Assembly: GCA_035646375.1 (NCBI GenBank)
Contig: DASRPM010000105.1
Coordinates: 1 to 25,456, forward strand
Length of the DNA stretch: 25,456 nucleotides
DNA from: DASYRM01 sp035646375
Lineage (GTDB): Bacteria > Acidobacteriota > Vicinamibacteria > Vicinamibacterales > UBA2999
Reading direction: 5' to 3'
Shown one piece after another: positions 5,535 to 12,985 of the stretch. Numbering within the stretch: position 1 is the stretch's first letter; each line of letters opens with the position of its first letter. A program made the position numbers and the translations under genes. Under the pieces are notes generated by a model. It ran no database searches, was not told the DNA's origin, and worked only from the letters and a program-made list of their open reading frames with translations.

Positions 5535-6818
5535 ATGGTACGAGTCCCCCCCGTTGTCGTTCTGGTGACTGGCGCGCTGATGAGCGCCGTTCTCGCCGCG
5601 GCGTGCGGCAGCGCGAAGGGCGCGTCATCGTCCGCCGAAAAGGCCGACACTCCGGCGGCCGTGCCGGTGTCTGTCGCGGTGGCGGTGGAGCAGCCGATCG
5701 CGCGCTTCATCCGGGTCACCGGGACCCTGGCCGCCGAGGAACAGGCCGACGTCGCCGCCGAGACCCAGGGCCGCGTCGTGGGCACGCCGGTGGAGCGCGG
5801 CACGCGCGTCGGCGCCGGCGCGGACCTGATTCGCATCGCGCCGGCGGAAGCGGCCGCGCAGGCCGCCGAGGCCGAGGCCAACGCGGCACAGATCGAGAGC
5901 CGCCTCGGACTTGGCGAGAGCGCGGCGCTCGACGTCGACAAAGTGCCGGAAGTGGCCAACGCCCGCGCCAACCTGACGCTCGCGCAGGGCGACTTCGACC
6001 GCGCGAAGATGCTGTTCGACAAGAAGCTGCTCTCGCAGGCCGAGTTCGACCAGCGCAGCGCGCAGGCCGAAGTGGCGCGCCGCCAGTTCGACATCGCGCG
6101 CAACGGCGCCGTGCAGCAGTACCAGTCGCTGCTGGCCGCCCGGGCGCGGGTGAGCCTGGCCCGCAAGGCGCTCGAGGACACCGTGGTGCGCGCGCCGTTC
6201 GCCGGGGTGGTCGCCGAGCGGCTGGTCTCGGTGGGCGACTACGTGACCCGAGGCACCAAAGTCGTCTCGGTGATGCGGACCAACCCGCTGCGGATGGAGC
6301 TCACGGTGCCGCAGCAGTTCAGCGTCGAGGTGAGCGTGGGCCGCGCCGTGTCGCTCGAAGTCGACACCGCGCCCGGCAAGACCTACACCGGTCAGGTGCG
6401 CTACGTCTCGCCGGCGCTGCAGACCGACTCGCGCACGCTGATCGTGGAAGCCGTCGTGGCCAACACCGACGGATCGCTCAGGCCCGGATCGTTTGCCACC
6501 GCGCGGATCGCGCAGACCACGAGCACGCCGGGGATCCTGGCGCCGGCATCGGCCGTGCGCACCGTCTCGGGCACGTCGCGTGTGTTCGTGGTGGCCGGCG
6601 GCCGTGCCGAAGAGCGGCTGGTCACCACCGGTCCGGCGGTCGGCGATCTCGTGGAGGTCACGACGGGCTTGAAGGCGGGCGAACAGGTGGCGACGTCGAA
6701 CCTCACGCAGCTCGTGGACGGTGTGGCCGTGTCCACCTCCGCCACGGCTACGGCGGACAAGGCGCCCACGCCGCCGCCAAGTAGTCGCGGGTCTTCAGAC
6801 CCGTCTCCCGGTTCATAG
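5535..6818 (+). CDS. RND efflux periplasmic adaptor subunit (membrane fusion lipoprotein)
   Basis: The 427-residue product starts at ATG 5535 with AGGAG about 9 nt upstream. Its N-terminus ends in AVLAAAC, a somewhat loose lipobox with Cys24 as the likely lipidated residue, so the protein is probably anchored to the inner membrane. Features of the HlyD/AcrA family follow: first barrel-sandwich half (about 60-110), a coiled-coil hairpin (about 115-215, rich in alanine, glutamate and glutamine), second lipoyl half with DTVVRAPFAGVVAERLVSVG, a beta-barrel, and a membrane-proximal domain near the C-terminus (TTGLKAGEQVATSNLTQLVD). The last 30 residues are a threonine/proline/serine-rich tail. It bridges the permease to an outer-membrane channel, which is not encoded nearby. 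Confidence 0.95.
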   Translation: MVRVPPVVVLVTGALMSAVLAAACGSAKGASSSAEKADTPAAVPVSVAVAVEQPIARFIRVTGTLAAEEQADVAAETQGRVVGTPVERGTRVGAGADLIRIAPAEAAAQAAEAEANAAQIESRLGLGESAALDVDKVPEVANARANLTLAQGDFDRAKMLFDKKLLSQAEFDQRSAQAEVARRQFDIARNGAVQQYQSLLAARARVSLARKALEDTVVRAPFAGVVAERLVSVGDYVTRGTKVVSVMRTNPLRMELTVPQQFSVEVSVGRAVSLEVDTAPGKTYTGQVRYVSPALQTDSRTLIVEAVVANTDGSLRPGSFATARIAQTTSTPGILAPASAVRTVSGTSRVFVVAGGRAEERLVTTGPAVGDLVEVTTGLKAGEQVATSNLTQLVDGVAVSTSATATADKAPTPPPSSRGSSDPSPGS

Positions 6819-6826
6819 GGGCCCCC

Positions 6827-9800
6827 ATGCAATGGCTCGCTGAGCTCTGCGTCCGCCGTCCGGTCTTCGCGTCGGTCCTCATCCTCTCGCTGACCGTCGT
6901 CGGCGCGTTCGCCTTCTTTCAGCTCGGAGTGGACCGCCTGCCGACCGTGGATTTCCCCACGGTCACCGTGACCACGCGCCTGCCCGGCGCCGCCCCCGAG
7001 CAGGTGGAGAGCGAAGTCACCGACAAGGTCGAGGAAGCCGTCAACACGATCAGCGGCATCGACCAGCTCAGCTCGAACTCCGCCGAGGGCATCTCGCAGG
7101 TCGTGGTGACGTTCCGCCTCGAGAAGAACGCCGACGTGGCGGCGCAGGAAGTGCGCGACCGCATCAACCGCATCCTGCCGCTGCTGCCGCGCACCATCAC
7201 GCAGCCGACGATCGAGAAGCAGGACCCTGATGCGGCGCCCGTCCTGACGATGGCGGTGAGCGCCACCAAGCCGATCCGCGAAGTCACCGAGTACACCGAC
7301 AAGGTGCTGCGCCGGCGGCTCGAGAGTGCCGACGGCGTCGGCCAGGTGCTGGTGATCGGCGGCCGCAAGCGGCAGGTCAACATCTGGGTGAACTCGGATC
7401 AGCTGCGCGCCTACAACCTGACCGTCAACGACGTGTCGCGGACGCTGCAGTCCCAGAACGCCGACATCCCCGGCGGGCGCATCGATCAGGGCCCGCAGTC
7501 GATCACCATGCGCACGCACGGGCGCGTGGAGCGGCCCGAAGAGTTCGGCGACCTGGTCGTGCGGCAGGTCGACGGCCACCCGGTGAAGGTGAGCGACGTC
7601 GCCCGCATCGACGACGGCGTGGCCGACGCCACGACGCTCGCCAACATCGACGGCGAGGCCACGGTGCTGCTGCAGGTCCGCAAGCAGTCGGGCACCAACA
7701 CCGTGGAGGTCGTGCGCAACGTCAGGGAGCGGCTCGAGGACGTGCAGGCGGCGCTGCCGCCCGGCTACACGATCCGCATCGTCCGCAACCAGGCCGATTT
7801 CATCGAGGCCTCGATCCGCAGCGTGCAGGAGCACCTGGTGGTCGGCTCGCTGCTGGCGGCGTTCGTGGTGCTGCTCTTCCTGGGCAACCTGCGCTCGACC
7901 ATCATCGCCGCCATCTCGATTCCGACCTCGATCATCGCCACCTTCGCGCTGATCTGGTACATGGGCTTCACGCTCAACATGCTGACGATGCTGGCGCTCA
8001 CGCTGGCGGTCGGGATCGTCATCGACGACGCCATCGTGGTCCTCGAGAACATCTACCGGTTCATCGAGGAAAAGGGCATGTCGCCGATGCAGGCGGCGGT
8101 GGAGGGCACGCGCGAGATCGGTCTCGCGGTGCTGGCCACGACGCTCTCGCTCGTGGCGATCTTCGCGCCGGTCGGCTTCATGGCCGGCATGGTCGGCCGC
8201 TTCATGAAGAGTTTCGGCCTGACCATGGCGTTTGCGGTCATGGTGTCGCTGCTCGTGAGCTTCACGCTGACCCCGATGATGTGCGCGCGATGGCTGAAGG
8301 TGAAGCCGCGCACCGAGGACGACGAGCACCACGTGCACGATTCGAAGCACTCCGCGGTGTTCGGCCCGATCGACCGCGTCTACACGCGGATGCTCGAGTG
8401 GTCGATGGCGCACCGCGGCGTCATCGCCGGGCTCGCCGTGCTGGTGCTCTTCTCGAGCATACCGATCTTCCGGATCGTCAACGTCAACTTCACGCCGCAA
8501 GACGACCAGTCGGAGTTCGACGTGAGCCTGCGCGCGCCGGAAGGGACCAGCCTCGAGGGCACCGAGGTCATCGCCAACCGCGTGTCCGCCGCCATCCGGC
8601 GGATCCCCGAGGTGACCTACACGATGATCACGGTGGCGGGCGATTCGGCCGGCACCCTGAACACCGCGGGGATCTACGTGCGCCTGAAGGAGCTCGGCGA
8701 GCGCGATCGCGATCAGTTCGCGATCATGGAGCAGGTGCGCAACGAGATCCTGCCGCCGGTGTCGAAGACCGGCGTGCGCGCCCTTCTGCAGGCGCCGGGC
8801 ATCGCCGGCGGCGGCGGGGGCGGCGGCGGCCAGGCGCAGGGTGACGTGATGTTCGTGATGCAGGGGCCGCGGCTCGACGAGCTGCAGCGGGCCAGCAACA
8901 CGCTCGCCGAGCGCGCCCGCGCGATTCCCGGTCTCGTGGACGTGGACACGTCGCTTCGCGTCGGCAAGCCCGAGGTGTCGGTGCGCCTCGACCGGCCCAA
9001 GGCCGCGGACCTCGGCGTGCAGGTGTCCGACGCGGCCGACGCGCTGCGGCTTCTGGTCGGCGGCGATCAGGTGACGACCTACAACGAGGCGGGCGAGCAG
9101 TACGAGGTGCACCTGCGCGCCGAAGGGCAGAACCGCGACTCCGAGGCCGCCATCGGCCGGCTGACGGTGCCGTCGATGCGCCTCGGCAGCGTGCCGCTCG
9201 AGAACATCGCCAGCTTCACGCGCGGGGAGGCGCCGGCCGACATCCGCCGTCTGAACCGGCAGCGCCAGGTCACGGTCTCCGCCAACATGCTGCCCGGCAC
9301 CTCGCAGAGCACCGCGCAGGCCAGCATGTCCGAGGCCGCCGCAACGCTCGGGCTCGGGTCCGAGTACCGCACGGGGTACACGGGGCGGTCGCGCGAGCTC
9401 AATCGCACGGCCAGCGCGTTCCTGCAGGCGCTCGCCCTGTCGCTGATCTTCATGTATCTCGTGCTGGCGGCGCAGTTCGAGTCGTGGCTCCACCCGGTGA
9501 CGATCCTGCTGTCGCTGCCGCTCACGCTCCCGTTCGCGCTCATCTCGATCGTCATCTTCGGCCAGTCGCTCAACATCTTCTCGGCGCTCGGCATGCTGGT
9601 GCTGTTCGGCGTGGTGAAGAAGAACTCGATCCTGCAGATCGATCACGCCAACCAGCTGCGCGAGGCGGGGCTCGACGCGCGGTCCGCGATCATCCAGGCG
9701 TGCCGCAACCGGCTGCGGCCGATCCTGATGACGACGCTGGCGTTCGTGGCCGGCATGATCCCGCTCGTCGTCACGAGCGGCGTCGGCTCCGCCACCAACC

Positions 9801-9979
9801 ATGCGATCGGCTACGTGGTGATCGGCGGCCAGACGCTCGTGCTGGCTCTGACGCTGGTGGTGACGCCTGTCACCTATTCGCTCTTCGAGGACGCGCGCGA
9901 GCGCCGCCTGGTCGTCCGCGGCCTGGGCTGGATGCGATCGAAGCTGCCGCTGCAGGGCTCGCAAGGCTACGCCCCTTGA
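6827..9979 (+). CDS. RND (AcrB/HAE1-type) multidrug efflux permease
   Basis: The 1050-residue length and 12-helix layout are typical of the HAE1 group. The start MQWLAELCVRRPVFASVLIL is the usual first transmembrane helix. Proton-relay residues are visible: Asp400-Asp401 in IVIDDAIVVLENIYRF (helix 4) and Lys932 in GVVKKNSILQIDHAN (helix 10). Periplasmic porter and docking domains lie between the helix groups; a run of eight glycines interrupts the second porter region (near 8810-8833). The gene starts 8 bp after the adaptor stop with AGGGG nearby, so both are co-transcribed. Together they would export hydrophobic compounds using the proton gradient; the substrate cannot be told from sequence. 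Confidence 0.97.
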   Translation: MQWLAELCVRRPVFASVLILSLTVVGAFAFFQLGVDRLPTVDFPTVTVTTRLPGAAPEQVESEVTDKVEEAVNTISGIDQLSSNSAEGISQVVVTFRLEKNADVAAQEVRDRINRILPLLPRTITQPTIEKQDPDAAPVLTMAVSATKPIREVTEYTDKVLRRRLESADGVGQVLVIGGRKRQVNIWVNSDQLRAYNLTVNDVSRTLQSQNADIPGGRIDQGPQSITMRTHGRVERPEEFGDLVVRQVDGHPVKVSDVARIDDGVADATTLANIDGEATVLLQVRKQSGTNTVEVVRNVRERLEDVQAALPPGYTIRIVRNQADFIEASIRSVQEHLVVGSLLAAFVVLLFLGNLRSTIIAAISIPTSIIATFALIWYMGFTLNMLTMLALTLAVGIVIDDAIVVLENIYRFIEEKGMSPMQAAVEGTREIGLAVLATTLSLVAIFAPVGFMAGMVGRFMKSFGLTMAFAVMVSLLVSFTLTPMMCARWLKVKPRTEDDEHHVHDSKHSAVFGPIDRVYTRMLEWSMAHRGVIAGLAVLVLFSSIPIFRIVNVNFTPQDDQSEFDVSLRAPEGTSLEGTEVIANRVSAAIRRIPEVTYTMITVAGDSAGTLNTAGIYVRLKELGERDRDQFAIMEQVRNEILPPVSKTGVRALLQAPGIAGGGGGGGGQAQGDVMFVMQGPRLDELQRASNTLAERARAIPGLVDVDTSLRVGKPEVSVRLDRPKAADLGVQVSDAADALRLLVGGDQVTTYNEAGEQYEVHLRAEGQNRDSEAAIGRLTVPSMRLGSVPLENIASFTRGEAPADIRRLNRQRQVTVSANMLPGTSQSTAQASMSEAAATLGLGSEYRTGYTGRSRELNRTASAFLQALALSLIFMYLVLAAQFESWLHPVTILLSLPLTLPFALISIVIFGQSLNIFSALGMLVLFGVVKKNSILQIDHANQLREAGLDARSAIIQACRNRLRPILMTTLAFVAGMIPLVVTSGVGSATNHAIGYVVIGGQTLVLALTLVVTPVTYSLFEDARERRLVVRGLGWMRSKLPLQGSQGYAP

Positions 9980-10016
9980 ATCTCTGGCTTCGCCTCGCTC
10001 GCGCAGTGTCTACTTT

Positions 10017-10040
10017 GCCCGCACTGCCGTGCGGGCGTTT
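10017..10040 (+). terminator. Hairpin with short T-run after the efflux operon
   Basis: GCCCGCAC (10017-10024) pairs with GTGCGGGC (10029-10036) around TGCC and is followed by GTTT. Position 37 bp after the permease stop fits an intrinsic terminator, although the T-run is short. Confidence 0.6.
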
Positions 10041-10048
10041 AGCGTGGG

Positions 10049-10054
10049 TATAAC
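10049..10054 (+). promoter_or_regulatory. Possible -10 box of the N-acetyltransferase gene
   Basis: TATAAC lies only 9 bp before the ATG at 10064. If used, transcription would start within a few bases of the start codon, giving a leaderless or nearly leaderless mRNA. AGGGG is present but only 2 nt from the ATG, too close for a normal ribosome-binding site. Confidence 0.4.
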
Positions 10055-10063
10055 GTAGGGGCG

Positions 10064-10879
10064 ATGGCCTCGTTCGATCTAGACGCCTACCTGGCGCGCA
10101 TCGGGTGGAAGGGTGCGCGAACGCCCGGATCTCTGGACCGGGACACCCTTGCTGCCCTCATGGGCGTGCACATGGCGTCCATCCCGTTCGAAAACCTCGA
10201 CGTGCTGCTCGGGCGCGGCGTCCGCGTCGATCTCGAGAGCGTCGCCGCGAAGCTCGTCACCGCCCGGCGGGGCGGCTACTGTTTCGAGCACGGCACGCTG
10301 TTCCAGGCGGCGTTGCGAGGGCTCGGCGTCGAGGCCACCGCGCACGCGGCGCGGGTGCTGCTCGTGGCGCCGAAGGCCGAAGCGCCGCGCACGCACATGT
10401 TCCTGACCATCGTCGACGGCGGCACGACCTGGGTGCTCGACCCCGGCTTCGGCGGCCCGGGACCGGTCGTGCCGGTGCCGCTCGTCGAGGGACAGGAGGC
10501 GCGACACCGCCGCGACGTCCACCGGCTGGTGCGCCGCGACGGCGAATGGGTGCTCGAAGGGTTGTTAAACGGCGCCATGACGCCGCTGTGGACCTCGTCG
10601 CTCGAGCCGCAGTTCCCCGTGGACTTCGCGCTGGCCAACCATTACGTCTCCACGTTTCCCGAGTCGCCGTTCGCGACCCGGCTGATGATTCGCGCGCTGA
10701 CACCCGAGGGTCGCGTGTCCGCCATGAACCGCGACGTCACCGTGACGCATGCCGACATGACCGAGAAGTACCAGCTCGCGGACCGCGCCTCGCTGCGGCG
10801 GCTGGTCGCCGGGCATTTCGGGTTCGATCTGCCGGAGCTCGACCACCTGCGCGTGCCCTCCGTGCCCGAGTGGGACTGA
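10064..10879 (+). CDS. nat: Arylamine N-acetyltransferase
   Basis: The 271-residue product matches the NAT family in length and motifs. The acetyl-CoA-dependent catalytic triad is complete: Cys73 in RRGGYCFEHG, His111 in PRTHMFLTIVDGG and Asp126 in WVLDPGFGGPG. The spacing equals the classical Cys69-His107-Asp122 numbering shifted by four. The N-terminal helical part contains SIPFENLDVLLGRGVRVDLE, also characteristic. It acetylates aromatic amines or hydrazines in the cytosol, so a xenobiotic detoxification role next to an efflux operon is plausible but inferred. The following deacylase gene starts 15 bp after its stop and is probably co-transcribed. Confidence 0.96.
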   Translation: MASFDLDAYLARIGWKGARTPGSLDRDTLAALMGVHMASIPFENLDVLLGRGVRVDLESVAAKLVTARRGGYCFEHGTLFQAALRGLGVEATAHAARVLLVAPKAEAPRTHMFLTIVDGGTTWVLDPGFGGPGPVVPVPLVEGQEARHRRDVHRLVRRDGEWVLEGLLNGAMTPLWTSSLEPQFPVDFALANHYVSTFPESPFATRLMIRALTPEGRVSAMNRDVTVTHADMTEKYQLADRASLRRLVAGHFGFDLPELDHLRVPSVPEWD

Positions 10880-10894
10880 GGCGGCGCTCGTCGC

Positions 10895-11371
10895 ATGGCC
10901 GCCATATCCGCCACGCCTGCCGTTCATTTCCTGCGCAAGCACGGCGTGCCGTTCACCGAGCACCCGTATCGCTATGAGGAGCACGGCGGCACCCGCGTGT
11001 CGTCACGCGAGCTCGGCGTGGACGAGCACGCCGTGATCAAGACGCTGGTGATGCAGGACGAGGCGAAGCGGCCGCTGATCGTCCTGATGCACGGCGACCG
11101 CGAGGTGTCCACCAAACAGCTCGCGCGACAGCTCGATCGCAAGACCGTCGAGCCGTGCGATCCCGCCGCCGCCCAGCGGCACACCGGCTACGCCGTCGGC
11201 GGTACGTCGCCGTTCGGCACGCGGAAGCCGCTCCCCGTCTACGTCGAGCGCTCGGTGCTCGATCTCGATCGCATCTACATCAACGGAGGCCGGCGTGGCC
11301 TGCTGATGTCCATCGCTCCCGGCGAGCTGATCCGTGTGCTGAACGCCGTCGCCATCGAGGCGGCTCAGTAG
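10895..11371 (+). CDS. ybaK: YbaK/EbsC-type Cys-tRNA(Pro) deacylase
   Basis: The 158-residue product is full length for the YbaK family of aminoacyl-tRNA editing proteins, which hydrolyse cysteine mischarged on tRNA(Pro). Visible hallmarks are HAVIKTLVMQ with the conserved lysine at 49, GDREVSTKQLA, and the GYAVGGTSPFGTRKPLPVYV motif around the substrate pocket. The C-terminal INGGRRGLLMSIAPGELIRV completes the fold. It is cytosolic and acts in trans. The Shine-Dalgarno is weak (GAGGCG about 13 nt before the ATG), consistent with coupling to the upstream gene. Related ProX or YeaK deacylases share the fold; the SPFG motif favours the YbaK branch. Confidence 0.92.
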   Translation: MAAISATPAVHFLRKHGVPFTEHPYRYEEHGGTRVSSRELGVDEHAVIKTLVMQDEAKRPLIVLMHGDREVSTKQLARQLDRKTVEPCDPAAAQRHTGYAVGGTSPFGTRKPLPVYVERSVLDLDRIYINGGRRGLLMSIAPGELIRVLNAVAIEAAQ

Positions 11372-11494
11372 CCCCGACGCATCGGGTGTAGACCTTACAG
11401 CTCCGCGCGATCCTGCGCGCTCGACCGTTGTCACGGCAGAGCGGTCATCTGGCTGTGCCCGTGCGTGATCGACGACCGGCATACCGTCTGCACT

Positions 11495-11532
11495 CTTCCT
11501 CCTTGACGAAACGCTACCTGAACGGGAGGAAG
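11495..11532 (+). promoter_or_regulatory. Anti-Shine-Dalgarno hairpin before the charged exported protein
   Basis: CTTCCTCC (11495-11502) is the exact complement of GGAGGAAG (11525-11532), which is the ribosome-binding site of the gene starting at 11535. The 8-bp stem with a 22-nt loop could block translation until opened. Confidence 0.5.
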
Positions 11533-11534
11533 CA

Positions 11535-12101
11535 ATGAAGAGATTGATTCCAGTGTGCGCGCTGGCGGCGATGTTCGCGGCTACCGCTCACGCGCAGGAC
11601 AGCACGACGACCACGAGAACGCAGGTGAAGGCCGACGACGCGAAGGCGGTCACCGCCACGGGGTGTCTCGTGCCTGGCGCCACGGCCGGATCGTTCGCGC
11701 TTCGCGGCGCGATCACGGCGCGCGGCGAAGAGGTGAGCAGCAAGACGCAGACGAAGACCGAGGTGGATCGCGACGAGTCGCGCGTCCGCACGGAGACACG
11801 GACCAAGGCCGAGGGTGATCGCGATCGCGTGGGCGGAGGCAGCGTGCTCTTCTACAACCTGAGCCCGCGGTCCGGCGTGGATCTGGCGGCGCACGTCGGC
11901 CACCAGGTGCAGCTGACCGCGATCGTCCTCGAGCGCGGGAAGGGCGATGCGGATGTGAGGGTCAAGGAAGAGACCAGCGTCGAGCGCGACCGTGGCAGAG
12001 ACTCCGAGTCGCGAACCGAGTCGAAAATCACAGTGGACCGCGGCGATGGTCCTCGGCTCAACGTGATCTCCGTGAAGCCGCTGGGCCAGAGCTGCACATA
12101 A
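11535..12101 (+). CDS. Charged exported protein of unknown function
   Basis: The 188-residue product begins with signal peptide MKRLIPVCALAAMFAATAHA followed by QDS. The mature protein starts with a threonine-rich stretch, then TATGCLVPGATAGSFALRGA, a pattern seen in small acidobacterial exported domains (DUF5818-like by recall, not certain). Two highly charged, Arg/Asp/Glu/Lys-rich low-complexity segments follow (about 65-98 and 140-175), flanking a folded patch SVLFYNLSPRSGVDLAAHVG then HQVQLTAIVLERG, which resembles an OB-like beta structure. A final cysteine lies in GQSCT and could pair with the one in TGCL. The function is unknown. The strong GGGAGGAAG ribosome-binding site can be sequestered by an upstream complement. 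Confidence 0.85.
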   Translation: MKRLIPVCALAAMFAATAHAQDSTTTTRTQVKADDAKAVTATGCLVPGATAGSFALRGAITARGEEVSSKTQTKTEVDRDESRVRTETRTKAEGDRDRVGGGSVLFYNLSPRSGVDLAAHVGHQVQLTAIVLERGKGDADVRVKEETSVERDRGRDSESRTESKITVDRGDGPRLNVISVKPLGQSCT

Positions 12102-12102
12102 G

Positions 12103-12194
12103 AGCCTCTAGCCTCTGGGCTTTAGCCTCTAGGTACTACCGCTGATTGTCGGGAAGCTCTTGCCAAAGGCAAGAGGCTAGAGGCCAAAGGCTTT
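12103..12194. repeat. Inverted heptad-repeat array A
   Basis: The left arm has four 7-bp units: AGCCTCT, AGCCTCT, GGGCTTT, AGCCTCT (12103-12130). The right arm has four: AGGCAAG, AGGCTAG, AGGCCAA, AGGCTTT (12167-12194). Thirteen bases are exact inverted repeats (12104-12116 with 12172-12184). Between them a smaller hairpin, CTCTTGCC-AAA-GGCAAGAG (12157-12175), could serve as terminator. The array starts one base after the upstream stop codon. Confidence 0.7.
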
Positions 12195-12201
12195 GTAGGG
12201 C

Positions 12202-12235
12202 GGGACGGCGGCGCGCGGCAACGCGTCGTCGTCCC
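12202..12235 (+). ncRNA. Strong 14-bp hairpin in the PEBP leader region
   Basis: Bases 12202-12215 pair with 12222-12235 around a 6-nt loop, with 12 Watson-Crick and two G-U pairs. The G-U pairs form only in plus-strand RNA, suggesting the structure matters in a transcript from this strand. It lies 111 bp before the PEBP gene. It could be a terminator or part of a structured leader; no known riboswitch or ncRNA family is recognised. Confidence 0.35.
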
Positions 12236-12346
12236 TGGTCGCAACCCACAAGCAGACTGCGGGCTGGATTGCCCCCAGTATAGGGGAGGCGAGCCTGTGT
12301 CGGGAGGCCGCCCGGAGTAAGCTCTCTGGCGTCGCAGGAGGCCGCC

Positions 12347-12940
12347 ATGAAGCTTGCCGCTCCACTGTTCCTCATCGTCTTTGCCGTCGTGCTGGCGGTG
12401 CCGTTGCCGGCGCAACAAGCCGCGCAGGCGCCGGCCGCACCCGCGGGTCCTGGATTCACGCTGACCATCGGCGCGTGGCCCGACGGTGACGACATCCCGC
12501 TGAAGTACACGCAGGCGGTCCCGTCGCCGGTGTCGCCGGCGATGGCGTGGACCAACGTGCCCGCCGGCACGCGCAGCTTCGTGCTCCACTTCCACGACCC
12601 CGACGTCTCGATCAACAAGGGCACGGGCACCCAGGTCCACTGGCTGGTGTGGGGCATTCCCGGCACCGCCACGAGCCTGGCCGAAAACCTGCCGCAGGGA
12701 CCGCAGCTGCCGGACGGCAGCCGTCAGATCAGCGCGTCGGGCCAGATCTACCGCGGCCCCGGCATGCGGGCCGCGGGGCCCAAACACCACTACACGTTCG
12801 AGCTCTATGCGCTCGACACGACGATCGACGTGCCGCACGGCGCCAACGAGCAGGACACGCGGACGGCGGTCTTTGCCGCCATGCAGGGACACATCCTCGG
12901 CAAGGCGGTCTACTTCGGGCTCTTCAAGCGGCCGCAATAA
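12347..12940 (+). CDS. Exported PEBP-family (YbhB/YbcL, Raf kinase inhibitor-like) protein
   Basis: The 197-residue product starts at ATG 12347 with AGGAGG 5 nt upstream. MKLAAPLFLIVFAVVLAVPL ending in PAQQ is a signal peptide, so this member is exported. Residues 36-197 form the phosphatidylethanolamine-binding fold, with hallmark SPAMAWTNVPAGTRSFVLHF, the HDPDVSINKGTG loop, HWLVWGIPG and KHHYTFELYALDTTI. The Asp-Pro-Asp, His-Trp and Tyr-Arg-Gly-Pro motifs line the anion-binding pocket. Bacterial members bind small anions or phospholipid headgroups; a defined cellular role is not established. It is followed after 18 bp by the MmgE/PrpD-like gene and may share its mRNA. Confidence 0.92.
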   Translation: MKLAAPLFLIVFAVVLAVPLPAQQAAQAPAAPAGPGFTLTIGAWPDGDDIPLKYTQAVPSPVSPAMAWTNVPAGTRSFVLHFHDPDVSINKGTGTQVHWLVWGIPGTATSLAENLPQGPQLPDGSRQISASGQIYRGPGMRAAGPKHHYTFELYALDTTIDVPHGANEQDTRTAVFAAMQGHILGKAVYFGLFKRPQ

Positions 12941-12958
12941 CGGAGCAGGGCAGGCAGA

Positions 12959-12985
12959 GTGGGCAGGGTGGGCGGGGTGGGCGGG
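12959..12985 (+). repeat. Three 9-bp tandem repeats carrying alternative GTG starts; G-quadruplex motif
   Basis: GTGGGCAGG, GTGGGCGGG and GTGGGCGGG follow one another in frame at the 5' end of the PrpD-like gene. G-runs at 12961-12963, 12966-12968, 12970-12972, 12974-12977, 12979-12981 and 12983-12986 are separated by one or two bases, a strong quadruplex pattern on the coding strand. Confidence 0.7.

Noticed and set aside
6401..9964. A 1187-codon minus-strand open frame opposite the RND permease
   Set aside because: It is rich in His, Arg, Asp and Gln with no domain, typical of the antisense of a high-GC gene; the plus strand holds complete efflux proteins.
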